Shown here: one piece after another, positions 50,606 through 63,200 of the stretch | How the letters are laid out: every line of letters starts with the position of its first letter | Numbering within the stretch: the first letter of the stretch is position 1 | Source of the DNA: Grifola frondosa | Lineage: Eukaryota; Basidiomycota; Agaricomycetes; Polyporales; Grifolaceae | Direction of reading: 5' to 3' | Length of the DNA stretch: 64,000 nt | NCBI GenBank assembly: GCA_001683735.1 | Contig: LUGG01000001.1 | Span: forward strand, 2,790,001 to 2,854,000 | Made by a program: the position numbers and the translations under genes | The notes under the pieces: model-generated | The model's input: the letters and a program-made list of their open reading frames with translations, nothing else | The model's database searches: none | What the model was told of the DNA's origin: nothing

Positions 50606-51776
50606 TCACACAAAACCTCCTGATCGGAGCCACTCGTAGCATTGCTCAGCCAAGTGTTCACCATGATCTACAAGGCAATATCCATGATTGAGTGAACACA
50701 GCGTACAACATCACTTACTAATGCAGAATGCATGTGGAATATCCCTATGTCCGTGCACTATCTTGACGGATCCCGGATCGGGGTGGAATGCCTTCAGTAC
50801 CACCTCCTTGGTATCGCCGACCCAGTCGTCATCCTCTGCGAAGTAGAGGTGCATGCGGTGTCTATATTCTTGCAGAAGAGCGATGTCCGCATCGCAAATT
50901 GTGTTCATCTCCTCGTCGGCCATAGTTAGGCAGGCATAGATTGCTGAAGGAGAGAAAAGCAGAGTACGAAGCACGGCGACTTGCTCCATAGGCCAATCAG
51001 AAAACATAGACGCCAGGATGCCCGAGGGTAGAATGCGCAAGGTTACAGAAGCATAAGACAATATCCGTGGAAATGGCGCGCGAAAGGCCCACTTCGTTGG
51101 GCGTCAGCACCGGTATTGTGGAACAAACATTTACTCACTGAGAGCCGTCGACCGTTCGGTGTATCTACGATGTGAGCGATAGTCGGGAACAGCAACAAAA
51201 CAGAAGAGACTGATTCAGCCGGGCTTTCAAAACCTGTACAATATCAGAAACAAATCAGACTAGCCAGCGTGAAACTGACTTGGAGAGTTATCCACGACCC
51301 ACACTGTGCCCGGCAACTACCACTTTGACAGCATTGCGATGCTGTGATTGAATGGCTTCGACTGCCTCAATTGCGCTCTCCACCTGTGCAGCTAGAGAAA
51401 ATGTCGATGGCCCGTAGGACGCTTTGCTGTCGCCTACGCCAGGAGTGTGTCCAAGATGAGAATGTGCAAGGATCGCGAGCTTTCTCTCAGCCTTCTCGTG
51501 AATGGCGGTAAGAAAGGGTGTATAGAAATGCAGGAGACCAGGATTGCCTGCCTGCGCAGAATATTATGAATGTAATGGTAATAACGAGTAATGATGCGCG
51601 TCACCTGGAACGAACAATAGCACAGTCTTTATCTCGTTGCTGTGAGAGGGCCACCAAAGAGCATGTGCAGATGCTCCTAGTTTATCGTGCGGAAACGTTG
51701 CCTCATAGTATGGCCCGGAGTGAGCAGTACGGCTTTCTACTGGTTTAAGAAACGGTGGCAGCCCCAAAACGTCCAT
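50606..51776 (-). CDS. LDAH: Lipid droplet-associated hydrolase (LDAH-type alpha/beta hydrolase)
   Basis: LDAH proteins sit on lipid droplets and are thought to influence sterol ester or triacylglycerol turnover. Start MDVLGLPPFLKPVESRTAHS (ATG 51774-51776; a longer start at 51914 adds an Arg-rich leader). The oxyanion block VLLFVPGNPGLLHFYTPFLT is formed by splicing to the second AG of a caggcag acceptor. The nucleophile elbow is VVVAGHSVG followed by SWITLQ, then LYFAEDDDWVGD (acid) and DHGEHLAEQCYEWL (catalytic His) before the stop at 50606-50608. One base is missing in a G-run near 51298-51301, directly after the GHSVG elbow. The gene is divergent from the golgin-like gene, about 310 bases apart. 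Confidence 0.85.
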
Positions 51777-52084
51777 AATATTGCAATCGCGGGGCACTCT
51801 ATATGTTGTTGTGAATGCTCGCGGTGGTGGTGATGACCTGTGTCGATGTTGTGGACATCGGCGACGCGAGCAAACGCGTCTTAGAACCAAAGAACTCCAG
51901 AATTGTCGAAGCACAATACCGGCGGTTACTCCGGCAGACCGCCCGGGTGGCCGGTGTGAATGCTCTCAGCCACGTCTGTCGCAGCAGCTTGACCAGCATT
52001 TGAGTGCGAGGCTCGTAGTCCCTTGCCAAACAGCCTGTGCCTTGACGACCTTCACGACTGATCTTCACGAACATATTCTCTGAA

Positions 52085-55000
52085 ATGTCTGAGGATGACC
52101 GTGCTGCAAAGGCCGCTCGCGCCCGAGCATTGGTACGTTCCACGTTCGTATCGGTGCATAGTCTCTGACGCACACCAACGTTCGCACTTACCGCAGCTGA
52201 AGAAAAGGCAGCAGCAGAAGGCCGCTGGCGGTGCGCATACACCCGCGCCAGAAAGCCCCAGTGTCACGTCTCCAAACCTTCCACCGTCCAGGACCTTCTC
52301 GCCAGCACCATCCGAGGTGACCTTGACACATGTAGAGGAGGACAAGGGTAGAGAATTGGGAGACCTGTAGGTACAGATGGCTACCCACTTGTTGTGCCAT
52401 TTGTTGTTGACCCTGGGCGGCGCAGTTTCACCAAGAGCCCTGCTACTAATGGGTCCGACGCGTCATGGCTCTCCGGGCTCACTCGTGTAGAGACCAACCC
52501 TTCCCCTCCTGTTATATCCCCTCCAGCAGCCGATTTGCACCATAAGAGGCCGTCAATAGCTAGCCCTCCTCCGGCTTCGTCGCCTTCCACTACTGAGCGG
52601 GAGGATACACATGCATTGGTCAGAGACCAGCAGCGTGCCATCTCTGGTCTGGAGTCTGAGAGAGCATCGCTCCTCGCATCTCTCAAAGAAGCGGAAAATC
52701 GTGAGTGGACTATTCTTCTGCGGTTAATATTACCTGACCTATAACATTAATGTGGTAGAGATACACCAAGCGCATACTCTACTCCAGGATGAACGTACAA
52801 AATCTGAAAGGCTCGAGGCAGCTGTTGCACAGGCGCGGGCACAGGTCAACCAACTTTCCAATCAGGTCAAACAGCAGGGTGCCGGCATGTCCTCTCTAGA
52901 AGCCGAAAAGGTTTCTCTCCAGAAATCAGTCCAGGAATTGAATGGGTTTGCATCCAGTGAGCATTCGCTCGACATATATACCAGCTATCAGCTTTCTAAT
53001 TTGTTTTGTAGAGGCTCAAGTTACTGAGAATGCTCTGCTGGCAGAGCGGAATAATTCCCAACAGCTGCAAGGTCGCATTAATGAGTTGCAACGGTCTGTC
53101 CAAGAAGCTTCGGATACCCTCAGTCAGCAGCAGCAGACAATCTCGTTGCTTGTTTCGGAGAAGGCATCTTTGACGGCTTCGGTTCAGCGGCTTGAGAATG
53201 CTGAATCCAGTGCGTGACAGGCTTTGATCTAACAGTATTCCACCGACTCACTTTCTATCCTAGAACTGCAGGATACAGAGAACTTGCTTGAGGTGGAACG
53301 CACTACCGCCGAAAGGCTCCAAAAACGCGTGACCGAGCTCGAGATCGAAGGCCACGACTTCGAGGAGAAGTTTGCGCGACTCGCGTCCAGCGAGAAGGAG
53401 CTGACGGAGAAGTGCCGAGAACAGGTTTAGCGATTACTTATTTATTTATCACAAGGCTGACATATTCTGTAGGAGCGAGAGATTCAGCTCTTGACTGGTT
53501 CAACCAACGAACTGCGCACACAAGCTGACGAGCATCAGCGGAGGGTGCGGGAGCTGGAAGAACAAATACAGAGCGACGATCGCGCCGAGCGTCTGGAAGC
53601 GACACTCCAGAACACCCAGAATCGCGCTGACGATTCGAGTTCCAGCTATCGAAGCTCCGGCAGGTGCGTTGTTTCCTGTTGGCATTGGGCGGTGCTGACT
53701 TGTCGTTCAGGTGCACGACACACTCCAAGCTGAAAGAAACGCTCGAGGCGTCGCTCCGCCAGAAGTCAGAGTCGGAAGCGACTGGCAAGCGCGGCAGCCG
53801 AGGTCGAGAAACAGCATGCTGCGAACCACGACCAGCTCTCTTCCGTCATCTCCGAGCGCGACAGTCTGCTGCAGGACAACTCGGCACTGCAGCTGCAGGT
53901 GGAGGACAACCAGAACCTCGTTACGGAGATACAGCAGAAGCTTGCGGGCGTCGCGTCGGAGCTGGCCTCGAGCGCACGCCAGCTGCAGCAGGCGCAGGCG
54001 GAGCTGAAGGTGGCGAACAGGGCGCGGAGGAGGCGGAGCGCACGCAAAGGAGCTGCAGACGGAGGGCGTCGGCCTCATGCGCTCGCTCGACGAGATGCGT
54101 CCAAAGGTGTCGAGCTCACGGACGCCAAACTGAACCTCACGGAGCGGGTTGCAGGCCTGGAGAAGGCGCTGCAGAAGCGATGCTGCGATACTGCAGTTGG
54201 AGTCGAGTCTTGAGGAGTTGCGCGTGGAGAAGGAGGAGGTCGAGGGTGAGCGGCGGGCCGCGACGGCTGCGCTCGAGAGCGAGCGCTCACATCTGAGCGA
54301 GAACGCGTCGGAGCTGCAGAGGGCGTACGCAGAGGCGCAGGCCGAACTCAAGGACGCACATGGGAGCATACAGGACCTCGAGACCGAGCGCGCGAGTACC
54401 GCCAGATGGCGAATCACCACGTCGAAGAGGCCGCCCGACTGACATCCGCCCTGCAATCCCACATGGACGAGCTTTCTTCCCTCCAGAAGGAGCTGGCAGA
54501 CCGCAAACGAGCACAGGACGAGGCGCGGGAGTTCCTCGCGCGCGCCGAGGGCGAGGTCGAGTCCCTGCACGCCGAGCTGGCCGCCGGGACGAGGAGATCG
54601 AGCGCCTCCGCCAGACGGCACCCTCGTCCCGCATCCGCCGTGGGCCGCGCGCGCTCGACGCGGAGATGCTCAGCGCGCTCAAGCAGCAGCACGCGCTCGA
54701 GCTCTCCGCCGCACAGTCGCGCCTGCGCGCGCTCGAGACCGCCCTGTTCGACGCGCAGGCAAGCACACGCGCTGCAGCGGCAGGTCGCGGTGCTCGAGGT
54801 GCAGCGCCCGCCGAGCCGCGCTGTCCGCCACTCCGACGAGCTGCGCCGCGCGTCGATCGCGTCGCACCGGCCCCTTGCGCCGTCGCCCGCCGCCGCCGCG
54901 TTCGACGGCCTGTCGCCGGAGCTGCGGCATAAGCGGCGGGTCAGCCTGGGGATGCTGAAGGCGCGTATCGACAGCGAGGTCGCAGCGTCGGGCCTGTCCT

Positions 55001-55166
55001 CGCGGGCGATGTCTCCGGCGCAGCGGGTCTCGGGCCTGCCCACCGTCTCTGACCACCCTCAGAACCCGCCTCGCCCTCTCTCAGCTTCGCGCTGAAAAAG
55101 CCGAGTTCTTAGACGAGTCCCACGTCTTCTGGCCATTCATGTCAAGGAGACCTCGTGATCCTGTAA
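52085..55166 (+). CDS. Golgin-like coiled-coil protein
   Basis: The start MSEDDRAAKAARARAL-LKKRQQQK (split by an intron) resembles the basic N-terminal helix of GM130-type golgins, which binds a vesicle tether on the Golgi. A Pro/Ser-rich linker follows, then about 650 residues of almost continuous heptad coiled coil (for example LVSEKASLTASVQRLENAES, ERLQKRVTELEIEGHDFEEK, LESERSHLSENASELQRAYA). The tail contains DGLSPELRHKRRVSLGMLKA and, after further frame shifts, EFLDESHVFW and HSCQGDLVIL with a stop at 55164-55166. From about 53.65 to 55.15 kb, GC-rich sequence changes frame repeatedly through single-base indels, while codons between remain coherent. In the uncorrected frame the protein would stop at 55095. 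Golgi placement is inference; other coiled-coil tethers are possible. Confidence 0.68.
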
Positions 55167-55532
55167 ACCCATCGCTCTTAATCCCTAGCTGTAGTTTTCC
55201 GTGTGGAATGTAAATGACAAATGATATTGGATGGTATATTGGAAGCGGAAACCGATGAAAATATGTGACTTATAATGTACAGTGATACAGACAAGAACAG
55301 ATGTGGATGTGCGCGAGGGCGCAGTGCGCCAGCGCCGCGGACACCGCCGCGGAATTAGGAAGCTGTAGATATATACGTGTGGTGGCCAGTGAATGCGTGA
55401 GTGAAGCGAAGCACGAATTGCTCCAGTAAACCATAAACCGTAAAGTCATAAGCGTCCGTCTATCGGCGTGCGCGCGTACGTAGCTAGCATATATATGCGC
55501 ATAAATTGCCCTGACCGCTTCAACGCGAGAAG
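55167..55532. other. Convergent intergenic region
   Basis: A 366-base spacer between the golgin-like stop (+) and the unknown-protein stop (-). AT-rich 3' flanks, with atatatacgtg and catatatatgcg tracts; no gene. Confidence 0.5.
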
Positions 55533-57732
55533 CTAGTCCGCTTCGTCTTCAACTTCACCAGCTTCGCTGTAGATCCTGCAAACATACGAGCGGTCAGAGT
55601 CGGCGAGATAAACCGAGAGAAATAGAGCGAGCGCACCTTGACCTCATCCGGCCTCAGCGTGCCACGCCCACGTCGTCCTCGAGCCCCTTCTCGATGCTGT
55701 CGAGGATCTCGCTCATGAGCACGCAATAGTCCTCGCCGAAGAAGTGCTCAGCTTCGCCGCGCGCCGGCGGCGCTGCTGGAACGAGCCCTCGGGCGGGCCC
55801 GCGATCAGTCGAGGAGAACGATGCGATGGACGTGCGCGAAGGTAGCGAGCGGCGCTCCGCTTCGTCGTCATCGGCGTAGCGGGAGGTCGTCCACGTCGTC
55901 CTGGTTCCCACTAATGTAGTCGTGCAGCTCCGCGAGGACGCCTTGTCTCCTGCACCAGCCAGAGTCAGTCAGCGAGCACACACATACAGCATATATCACA
56001 CTCACGCGGTCGATGATATCATTCAGCGAGTTGAGCGAGTGCCGGAAGTGCAGGTACACGGCGGAGAGGTCGTGGTTCGGCTCGAGCAGCGAGTCGGTGT
56101 CCGCGCTGACGAGCGGCGTCGATGAGTCGGACGTGCCCGGACGCGCGCTCGCAGAGCCCTTCTTCGCCTTGCCCTTCGAGCCCCGGCGGCGGACTGATTA
56201 AAGCGGAACGCAGCAGTGGCCGAGGGCTCTGCGGCGAGCCCTGCCTCGGCTTCCTCGCCGCGGCTGAGGTCGTCGCGCCCGCAGTTGGTCGTGTGTGATA
56301 TAGCGTCTGCGGGGCGCACGCCGAACATCTATAGTGACAACGTATCATAGATTCAGTCAGGCGAAGATCCGATGAATGATATGTGCGGTTCAACGTACCT
56401 TCTCCATCTTGACCGCTCTGCGCACATTGAGCGCCTTCTCTCTCTCGTTCAGGTCGTCCTTCAGCCGATCGATCTCGTCGGACCAGTCCTTGAGAACTCG
56501 GCTGCGGAGCTACTGCGACGTCGTCTCATGCGTATCTTGAGTAATCGCTGTCGTCGTCGCTGTTGTCAGGTGAGGGAGCAGGTGGGGGAAGCGGGATGCC
56601 TTCGTTGAGGGGCCAAGTACCAGGGTGTGGGGACTCTAGAGCCTAAGTACCGATGAAGCTTCGCGAGCTTCTCTCTTTTACGACGGGGTCCTCCTCAGCA
56701 AGCTCTCCGGCGAGAAGGGCCCCGAGCGAGGTAGGGCGAGAAAAGCAGTCGCCAGGCAACCTGGGCGTTTCGAGGACGATCTCCGAAATGGTGTCAGAGG
56801 ATATTTTCGACAGGTCATGAACGACGTCGGTGATCCGGGGCCCTCCGCGTCGCCTATCAGCGCGCCTGGGCCGTGCACACGCACTGCTCTGGGGACGCCC
56901 TCCTGCGTGCCGATCTCGATCACGTCGGAGGGGTCGCGGTCGAGCGTGCTCGCATTCTGACTGAGCGCAGATTCGGCAGACGCGCGCGATGCGCGGAAGG
57001 AGAACTCCTGCGGGCTCATGGGGGTAGAGTGGCGCCGCGCACCGACGGGAGCGTACCGGGTACCGTCCGCCGAGGGCCACATGACCGCAGCGGACTCTTC
57101 ACAGGCGTGACGACGTCATTGGACATGGACACGGCCGCGCGGTGAAGTTTGTGCTTCTTGAGGTTGAGAGCGAGGTTGCTAGGAACGGGAAGACATCCGC
57201 TCGCGATGGCGATGTCGAGTTCATCCGGGTCCGGGGAGGAGACGGGGGACACGCCGGGGGTCTGGCCGAAGAGCTGAGTGAGCTTGCGGGTCTTGCGGAC
57301 GCCTTCTGCGCGCTCGCGGGGGTTGAGGCGGTTGGTAGTCGGGGGCAGGAACTGTGTCATGTCGGCAGCGAAGCGTGAGAGCGGATCAGGTTTGCTGCTG
57401 GTGTTTGTGTCAATAGGCGATCTGTCCGGAGGGGGCTGCGCAGATTTGGAACGTTTGAAAGATGGTTTGGGATGGTGGGAATGGGAGGTTTGATGGATGC
57501 GGGAGTGGTTGCAGAACGGGTAGTAGGTGTTATGGGAGGAGGACGGGGATTCGATGAAGGTTGGGAGGCGCGGTTGACATTAAGGTCATCTGTAGAGTAG
57601 TCGGGGGTGGTGATGGAGAGTCAAATGGAGCAGTGAAGCTTAAAGGGGGAAGTCGGATAGGAAAAAGTCAGGAGAGCGAGGAGAAAGAGCGGGTGACGCG
57701 AGGTCGATGAAGGATTCGCGATCTGGGCTCAT
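55533..57732 (-). CDS. Conserved-looking fungal protein of unknown function
   Basis: I do not recognise the family. Starting at MSPDRESFIDLASPALSPRS (ATG 57730-57732) there is a Ser/Pro-rich segment (PKPSFKRSKSAQPPPDRSPI). A more ordered block follows, RFAADMTQFLPPTTNRLNPR, then RKTRKLTQLFGQTPGVSPVS. After a Ser-rich region comes a coiled coil (LKDDLNEREKALNVRRAVKM) followed by EKMFGVRPPQTLYHT. The C-terminal part shows LHFRHSLNSLNDIIDR and an acidic end (EDYCVLMSEILDSIEKGLED). Frame changes by one base occur at several points (near 57655, 57560, 57470, 56310, 56120 and 55690). Compositional bias is strong, but blocks such as KTRKLTQLFGQ and MFGVRPPQ look constrained. Exon edges are approximate. 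A scaffold or polarity role is possible; nothing proves it. Confidence 0.55.
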
Positions 57733-58496
57733 GGATGAGCTAGTTGTGCGATAGCAGGAGTTGTCGAAGGAGTGATGATTAGAGGAGTCCTGATATATGG
57801 TACTGGATATACTGATGCGGGCGTCGGTGAAGGTGGAGGGGGGTCGTGCGAGTCGTCGGAAAGAGAGAGCGGAGACCTGCGACTCGCAAAAGACGAGGCG
57901 GTCGACATGTCGGATGTTGACGAGCGTGGGAAAGTAAGGGTCGAGGAAACGTGAACGCAAAAGGCGAAGTGACGGAATGTGACGGCGACAACGACGTCGG
58001 GGACAGCGATGGCCTGTCTGCTGTGTCTGCGGTGTAGACCAACGGGGACGGCGACGATGGCAGCGACGGCCTGGTCGATGAAGCCAACGGCGAGGTGGAC
58101 GTGGACGAGGAGGAGGGAGAGGAAAGAGCGTCTTGCGCAGAAGAAGACGGCTTTGGTTTTTGATTTTGATCGAATAAGCTCTGGAAAGACGTCTTGCCCG
58201 AATTGGTAACTATCCGATCAACTGCTATAGAAACGACTAGCACTCACTCCGCAATCGGTGAGCTGGGCACAGAGTGCGCGCTGAGTGCCACCGTCGTCTC
58301 CCAGACACAAGCATCCGTCGGTACCGTCCCCCATCTCCGCTTTTCTTGCTGCTGCCACTGCTCTTCTCATCCACCACTTCCTCGCCCGCACGCCCATAGT
58401 CTCCAGACATGCTCTTCCCCTTCCCCAGCATCTTGATTTTGGGCAGAGACGGCAAGTATCGCGTGTGTCGCGACCGTTGCGCCACATCTCTTACCA

Positions 58497-58544
58497 CAGA
58501 CGTCTCCACAGACGTCTCCGCAGATGTCTCCGCAGACATCTCCA
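58497..58544. repeat. 12-bp tandem repeat (4 units)
   Basis: Four imperfect copies of cagacgtctcca, encoding repeated SAET/SVET on the minus strand. Divergence is limited to one or two bases per unit. Confidence 0.8.
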
Positions 58545-59696
58545 CAGGCGAAACAATCCTCGTTCCATCAGCACCATCATCAGCAAGTCCATCAGTTTCT
58601 CCCCCAGGTGCGTCCATCTCCCCATCTCGCGTTTCACGCCTCCGGTCTTTTTGCTTCTGCTTCCCTGACGTCCGATAGACACCTCCCATCCTCGGCTCCT
58701 CCTCCCGCAACAAATGCGACAGCCGTGGCGACGGTCGTGCGGACGACTCTCCCGCGTGTTCCACACTCGCTACCGGCGACACCGGCACGCTACGTGCCGT
58801 CTTTGGGCGTCGCGCGCTCACCGGACGCGGCGGCGGGGCAGCCCGCCCTCGGTCCCGCTATTCACTGCTAACACAACCGCACGTCCGTCAGTCACGCTAC
58901 CTCGGCACGGCAAGAGATGCTACCTGTGTGGCTCCGCGCATCGCTCTCCAGAGCCGCGTTTAATATGTCGGGGGCTAGGATGAACCGCCGCGCCCGTGGG
59001 GGTATCTCTGCTGTGGTATACTGTGCTGAGGTATACTGCGACGTGGGGCCCGCGCCCCCTCCGCGTTCGTGCTCGTCATCGGTGTCGTGCGCGGGTGGAC
59101 GTCAAAGGTCGTGATAATAATGTCGCTGCGGGTCCTCCACAAGACGTGAAATGGAACTCTGCAAGCCAAGCTCAAGAAGATTGAGAGAAAATGAAGCGAG
59201 CGCTCTCGCCGAGATCACGAGCGGATGATGATATGCAGCCAGCCCAGGCACGAGTCCTAGGTGAAGCTGCCAATTGTGCACTGCCCACGGAACCTTCGCA
59301 GCAGGGTGCCTTCGCAGCGCCCAAGTCGCACAGTAGTCGTACTTGCTCGGACGGTCCGCTGTCGCAAACACAAACACAGACGCAGACGGGGAGCGACTCG
59401 GACACTATCTGCCGTAGCGCAAGGTGGCAGGGCAGGGCTAGGTCCTGCGCTGTCGCGGGCGTATATACTTGTGCGGGCCTGTGCGGCACTGCATCATCAT
59501 TTGCCACCGCGTCGCAATGGCAACGAGGACGCCCGGCATGCGAACCGATGCCCCTTCCGCGCACCTTCCTCGTCCTCGAGGCAGACCTTCCCTTTCTGTC
59601 GCGGGATCAGGCTAGATCCCCATCGCCATATCTATCACGATATCCATAGATCGCCCCGCGCTCATCTCCTCCCCTGTCCACTGAACTTAAACTCAA

Positions 59697-59718
59697 CTCA
59701 GGCTCAGGCTCAGGCTCA
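59697..59718. repeat. ctcagg hexanucleotide repeat
   Basis: Three perfect ctcagg units plus a partial fourth, in an unassigned region. Confidence 0.8.
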
Positions 59719-60232
59719 TACCTGCAATGCAGAGCAAAGTCTCCAGGTAGAGTTTGAGCAACGCAGGTTCCATTGCGCACGAGACCATCAAGACCCAGCC
59801 AGACGCGCTTCGCGGAACGCTGACCTCCGATCTTCGCCATCACCACAATAATGAATTATGAATTACAACACTTACCGACGTGCATTTTCTTGGCGCGAGG
59901 CGAGCCTCACCGACATCGATTGGCCCTTCGAGGGGGGTGTCTGGGAGAGCCGCAGGGCACCTGACGCAGCCAGATGACATTAGCTCCTCACGCTCACACA
60001 GCTCCATGAGGGCCCCAGGGTCCCCATCCTGCTGCGCCGTTGTAGCTGTACGTATTCAGACAGAATGATCACAGCTAGCGACGTCAGCCACGAAACTTGC
60101 AGCACACGCAGCGCACCGTGTGTATACAGCAGTAACGGCGAATGCCCAGAATAGATTTACACGCAACGCGCGACAGAGCAGTAGGTAGAATAATTATCGG
60201 CACCGTAAATACCATGCAATCCGGGGTGGTCG

Positions 60233-63200
60233 TCAGATCGTGTCATGAGGGGGCTCGTACCCTCCGCGGCGGGAGCGCAGGCGGCTTGCCCGGTGCGGGC
60301 GCAGGAGGGGGTTCGTCAGGGCCAGACGCGGGGGAGACTCGTGCGCGGCACCCGTCTGCCCGGGGGACGACGGCGGCGTGAGCGACGCGCGCTTCGTCCT
60401 GTCCTTCGAGGCGATCGATTGAAGCGCGGCGGACGCAGGCGACAGCGACGTGTCGGGCTCAGCGGCGCGCCGTGCTGCCTCCGCCCGCATCTGCAACGCA
60501 TGCGCGGAGTTCGTGCGCGGGGGCAGCGGTGGGGGAACAGGGCGCGGGGGTGGCACATCAGGCGGGGCCTGTGAGGATGACGCAGCGTCCTGGTCGTGCC
60601 CCGTGAACCCCGTCTGCGACACGGGTGTCTCGGATGGGCTCGGAGCGGGTAGTACGTTGGGGTTCTTCCAGAGACGGTATACGCTCTGGATCGCTGGCGC
60701 CTTCTTTGACTCGGGGTGCGGCGGGGGCGATGGCGGAGCGTAGCCCATCGACATTACGTCGCCGCGGTGACTCGCGTGGATGCCGGGGATCGTCATGCTT
60801 TTAGGCGGCGGCGGCTGTGTGTGGATCGGCGAGGGCGGGCCCTCGGGTTCGTCGGGCAGAATGTTCACACTATCCGACGCGCCCTCCCGCGACGAGCTCG
60901 ATATATGAGAGTCCGTTCTTCGCAGAATCGGCAACGGCGAGGCAGACCGGGGTTGCGGAGCGACGCTGGTGATCTCTGGAGCGGACTTCACTGGCGGGAC
61001 GACCGGGCTAGCACCCCGTTCGAAGAAGACGAAGCCGCAGCGACGATCGGTGAGGGCGGAGACGCGCTCCGGGACGACCTCTCCCTGCCCTTGCCTTTCA
61101 CGCCCTGAGGCACGGGGATTGGCTGAGAAGGGTGCAAGTTCGTGCCGGAAGGCGGAGCCTCCAGATGGGCAGCCCGTTCTTGTTCTTTCCTGTGCTGTAC
61201 GGCAGCCCTCACCTCGGCATAGCTAGGCCGCTGCAGCTGCGTCTTGCTGTCTATGGCACGGCGATGCTCTCCATGGCCTCCGTCGGGCACGTCGTCCACC
61301 GCATTACTACTCCCAGGACTCCCTCCGCCGTCCCGCCGTAGGCCGCCCCAGTTCACGCCCCACTTGCGCATCGTCTCCCTGGCGGTATTGCTCAGCGCCT
61401 GCTTATCGCCCGCGCGTGACTTGAGCGTCTGCAGAAAAGAAGTAGGGCTCGTCGGGATGTGGCGCGGAGAGCCGTTCGTGGGGCTCTTCGAACGGTACGT
61501 AGCCATCTGCGGCTCGGAAGCCGTATCCGAGACGTCGATATCGTGCGCAGACGAGAAGGAGGTGGCCCGCGAGGAAACAGAACGCTGGGAAGACGAGCGA
61601 CGCCCGGGCGGAGCTGACAGATGCCCGTTCTCCTCTGTGACTTCCGGCTGTGGCGTCTCCCTGCTCGAGCTCGTGCCGCCGTTGGAGGGCGTGGAGCTCG
61701 AGCGCCGGTTCACCGCATCTCCCGTGTCCGACGACCGGCCGCGCCGACTGAGTCTTCGGTTTCGGGTGTATGTGAGCTGCTGGCGTTGGATCCGTCGGAT
61801 TCGTCGCCGCGCATGCTCGAGAACCAGGTGCGCCGCTTCGCAGACGATGTGGTCTGCATAGGTATAGAGGACATGCCTGTGGCAGAACGCGTCATCGGCA
61901 CGCCTTCCGGAGGCCCGGGGTGGCTTTTCGTCTCTACTTCCTCCGCGGAATGCGACCGATGTAGTGATGGTTGCAGTTCTGGTTCGGTTAAACATGTCTT
62001 GGAAGGTTCGTTGGAAGACACATGGATTTGGGAACGGATGTCTTCGGACGGCGGAGGGGTCGAAGGGAATAGTGAAGTCGATTTCTCACGACGAGAGGCG
62101 TCCGCCCATATTCCACCGCGATGCTCGTATTTTGCGCTTTCGAAGAAGGCGATGTCATCCATGTTGGGTAACACGACCGACTCTTGTAGCTGTAGTCGAA
62201 TTAGTGGGTGAAATAGATATTTATAGAAACCTTGGAACATACCACTTCCTTGACCCTTGACTCGATGGTGCTCAGAATCATACTCCACGTTATTTGACGG
62301 TCGCTCACGACCGGTTCGACGTCGAGCACGACGCGAGGCATTTGGGTAAATGCATACCAGATACGACTGCTTGGTGGTCGTTTCACCTTGACCAGCATAT
62401 TCCCCTCGATCTCCCTGAGTACCAGAGCGAGCACAAGCTTGACAGTGTAGGTCTTGAATCTTGCCCCAAGGTTGATTGTCGCCGTTGCTTCCACAGTGAT
62501 TCGTACCTCGCCCTTGTAGAATAGATGAACCTCCAGCGAAGCGTCGCCCTCTTTAGTCAACTCCTTGAGCATCGGCTTGCTGAACGTCGGAGCCCTGTTC
62601 CCAACAGAGACCTCTCGGACTACGATGTCAGTGAGGAATCCTGGTCGCTTGATCCTAGATATCTTCTTCATTAGTCTCCCAATGATGTACGACTCGAGCT
62701 TTTGTGTCCGATAATAGCTGAAGAACAACCGGCCAAGAAGTGCGTTCAGCCAGCGCATGGGAATGACATCAGGCTGCTCGTCCAGGGTAGTGACCAGGTG
62801 TAACATGTCTTCGGGGCGGAACACTGACTGCAAGGGCGCGAGTGTCGCGCTATTCGCTGGGTGGTCCGACGCATGCACCAGCGCAAGATACCAGTCCTCC
62901 ATCTCCACCGCCGACCGCACGAAGATGAACCACGGTGTCAAGATGTCCATTGCCTCTTCCCTCGCCTCCTCTCTCTGCTTCTCGAGCTCCGCCCGCCGCT
63001 CCCGCTCTCTCTGCTTCAGCCTCTCCCTCTCACCCTTCTCCTCCGTTTCCTCTCCGCTCTCATCCCCAAACCGCATCTCCTTCGTCACGCTCGGCATCTC
63101 CCTGTCCGGCGGGGGCACGCGCGGGCGTAGGCAGATCGCATTCCGCTTCGCAAACAACTCCCCATCGAGGAGGCCCTCGGGATGCACGAGTACATCGTGC

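Larger units (their letters stand above)
57733..60232. other. Low-complexity region without a secure gene
   Basis: GC-rich, Ser/Pro- or Arg-biased frames are open on both strands. A minus-strand frame at 58237-58821 (MSARRPKTARSVPVSPVASV) could be an upstream exon of the unknown protein or a separate gene; it has an ETS-rich repeat and no known domain. Plus-strand frames at 59191-59851 overlap each other and look spurious. The promoter of the unknown-protein gene should lie near 57733-58200. Confidence 0.4.

Noticed and set aside
58237..58821. Minus-strand 194-codon frame as an independent gene
   Set aside because: Low complexity, a 12-bp repeat and frame instability nearby; it may be an exon of the unknown protein, but evidence is insufficient.
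59191..59851. Two long overlapping plus-strand frames
   Set aside because: They overlap each other in different frames, are rich in simple repeats, and show no motif.
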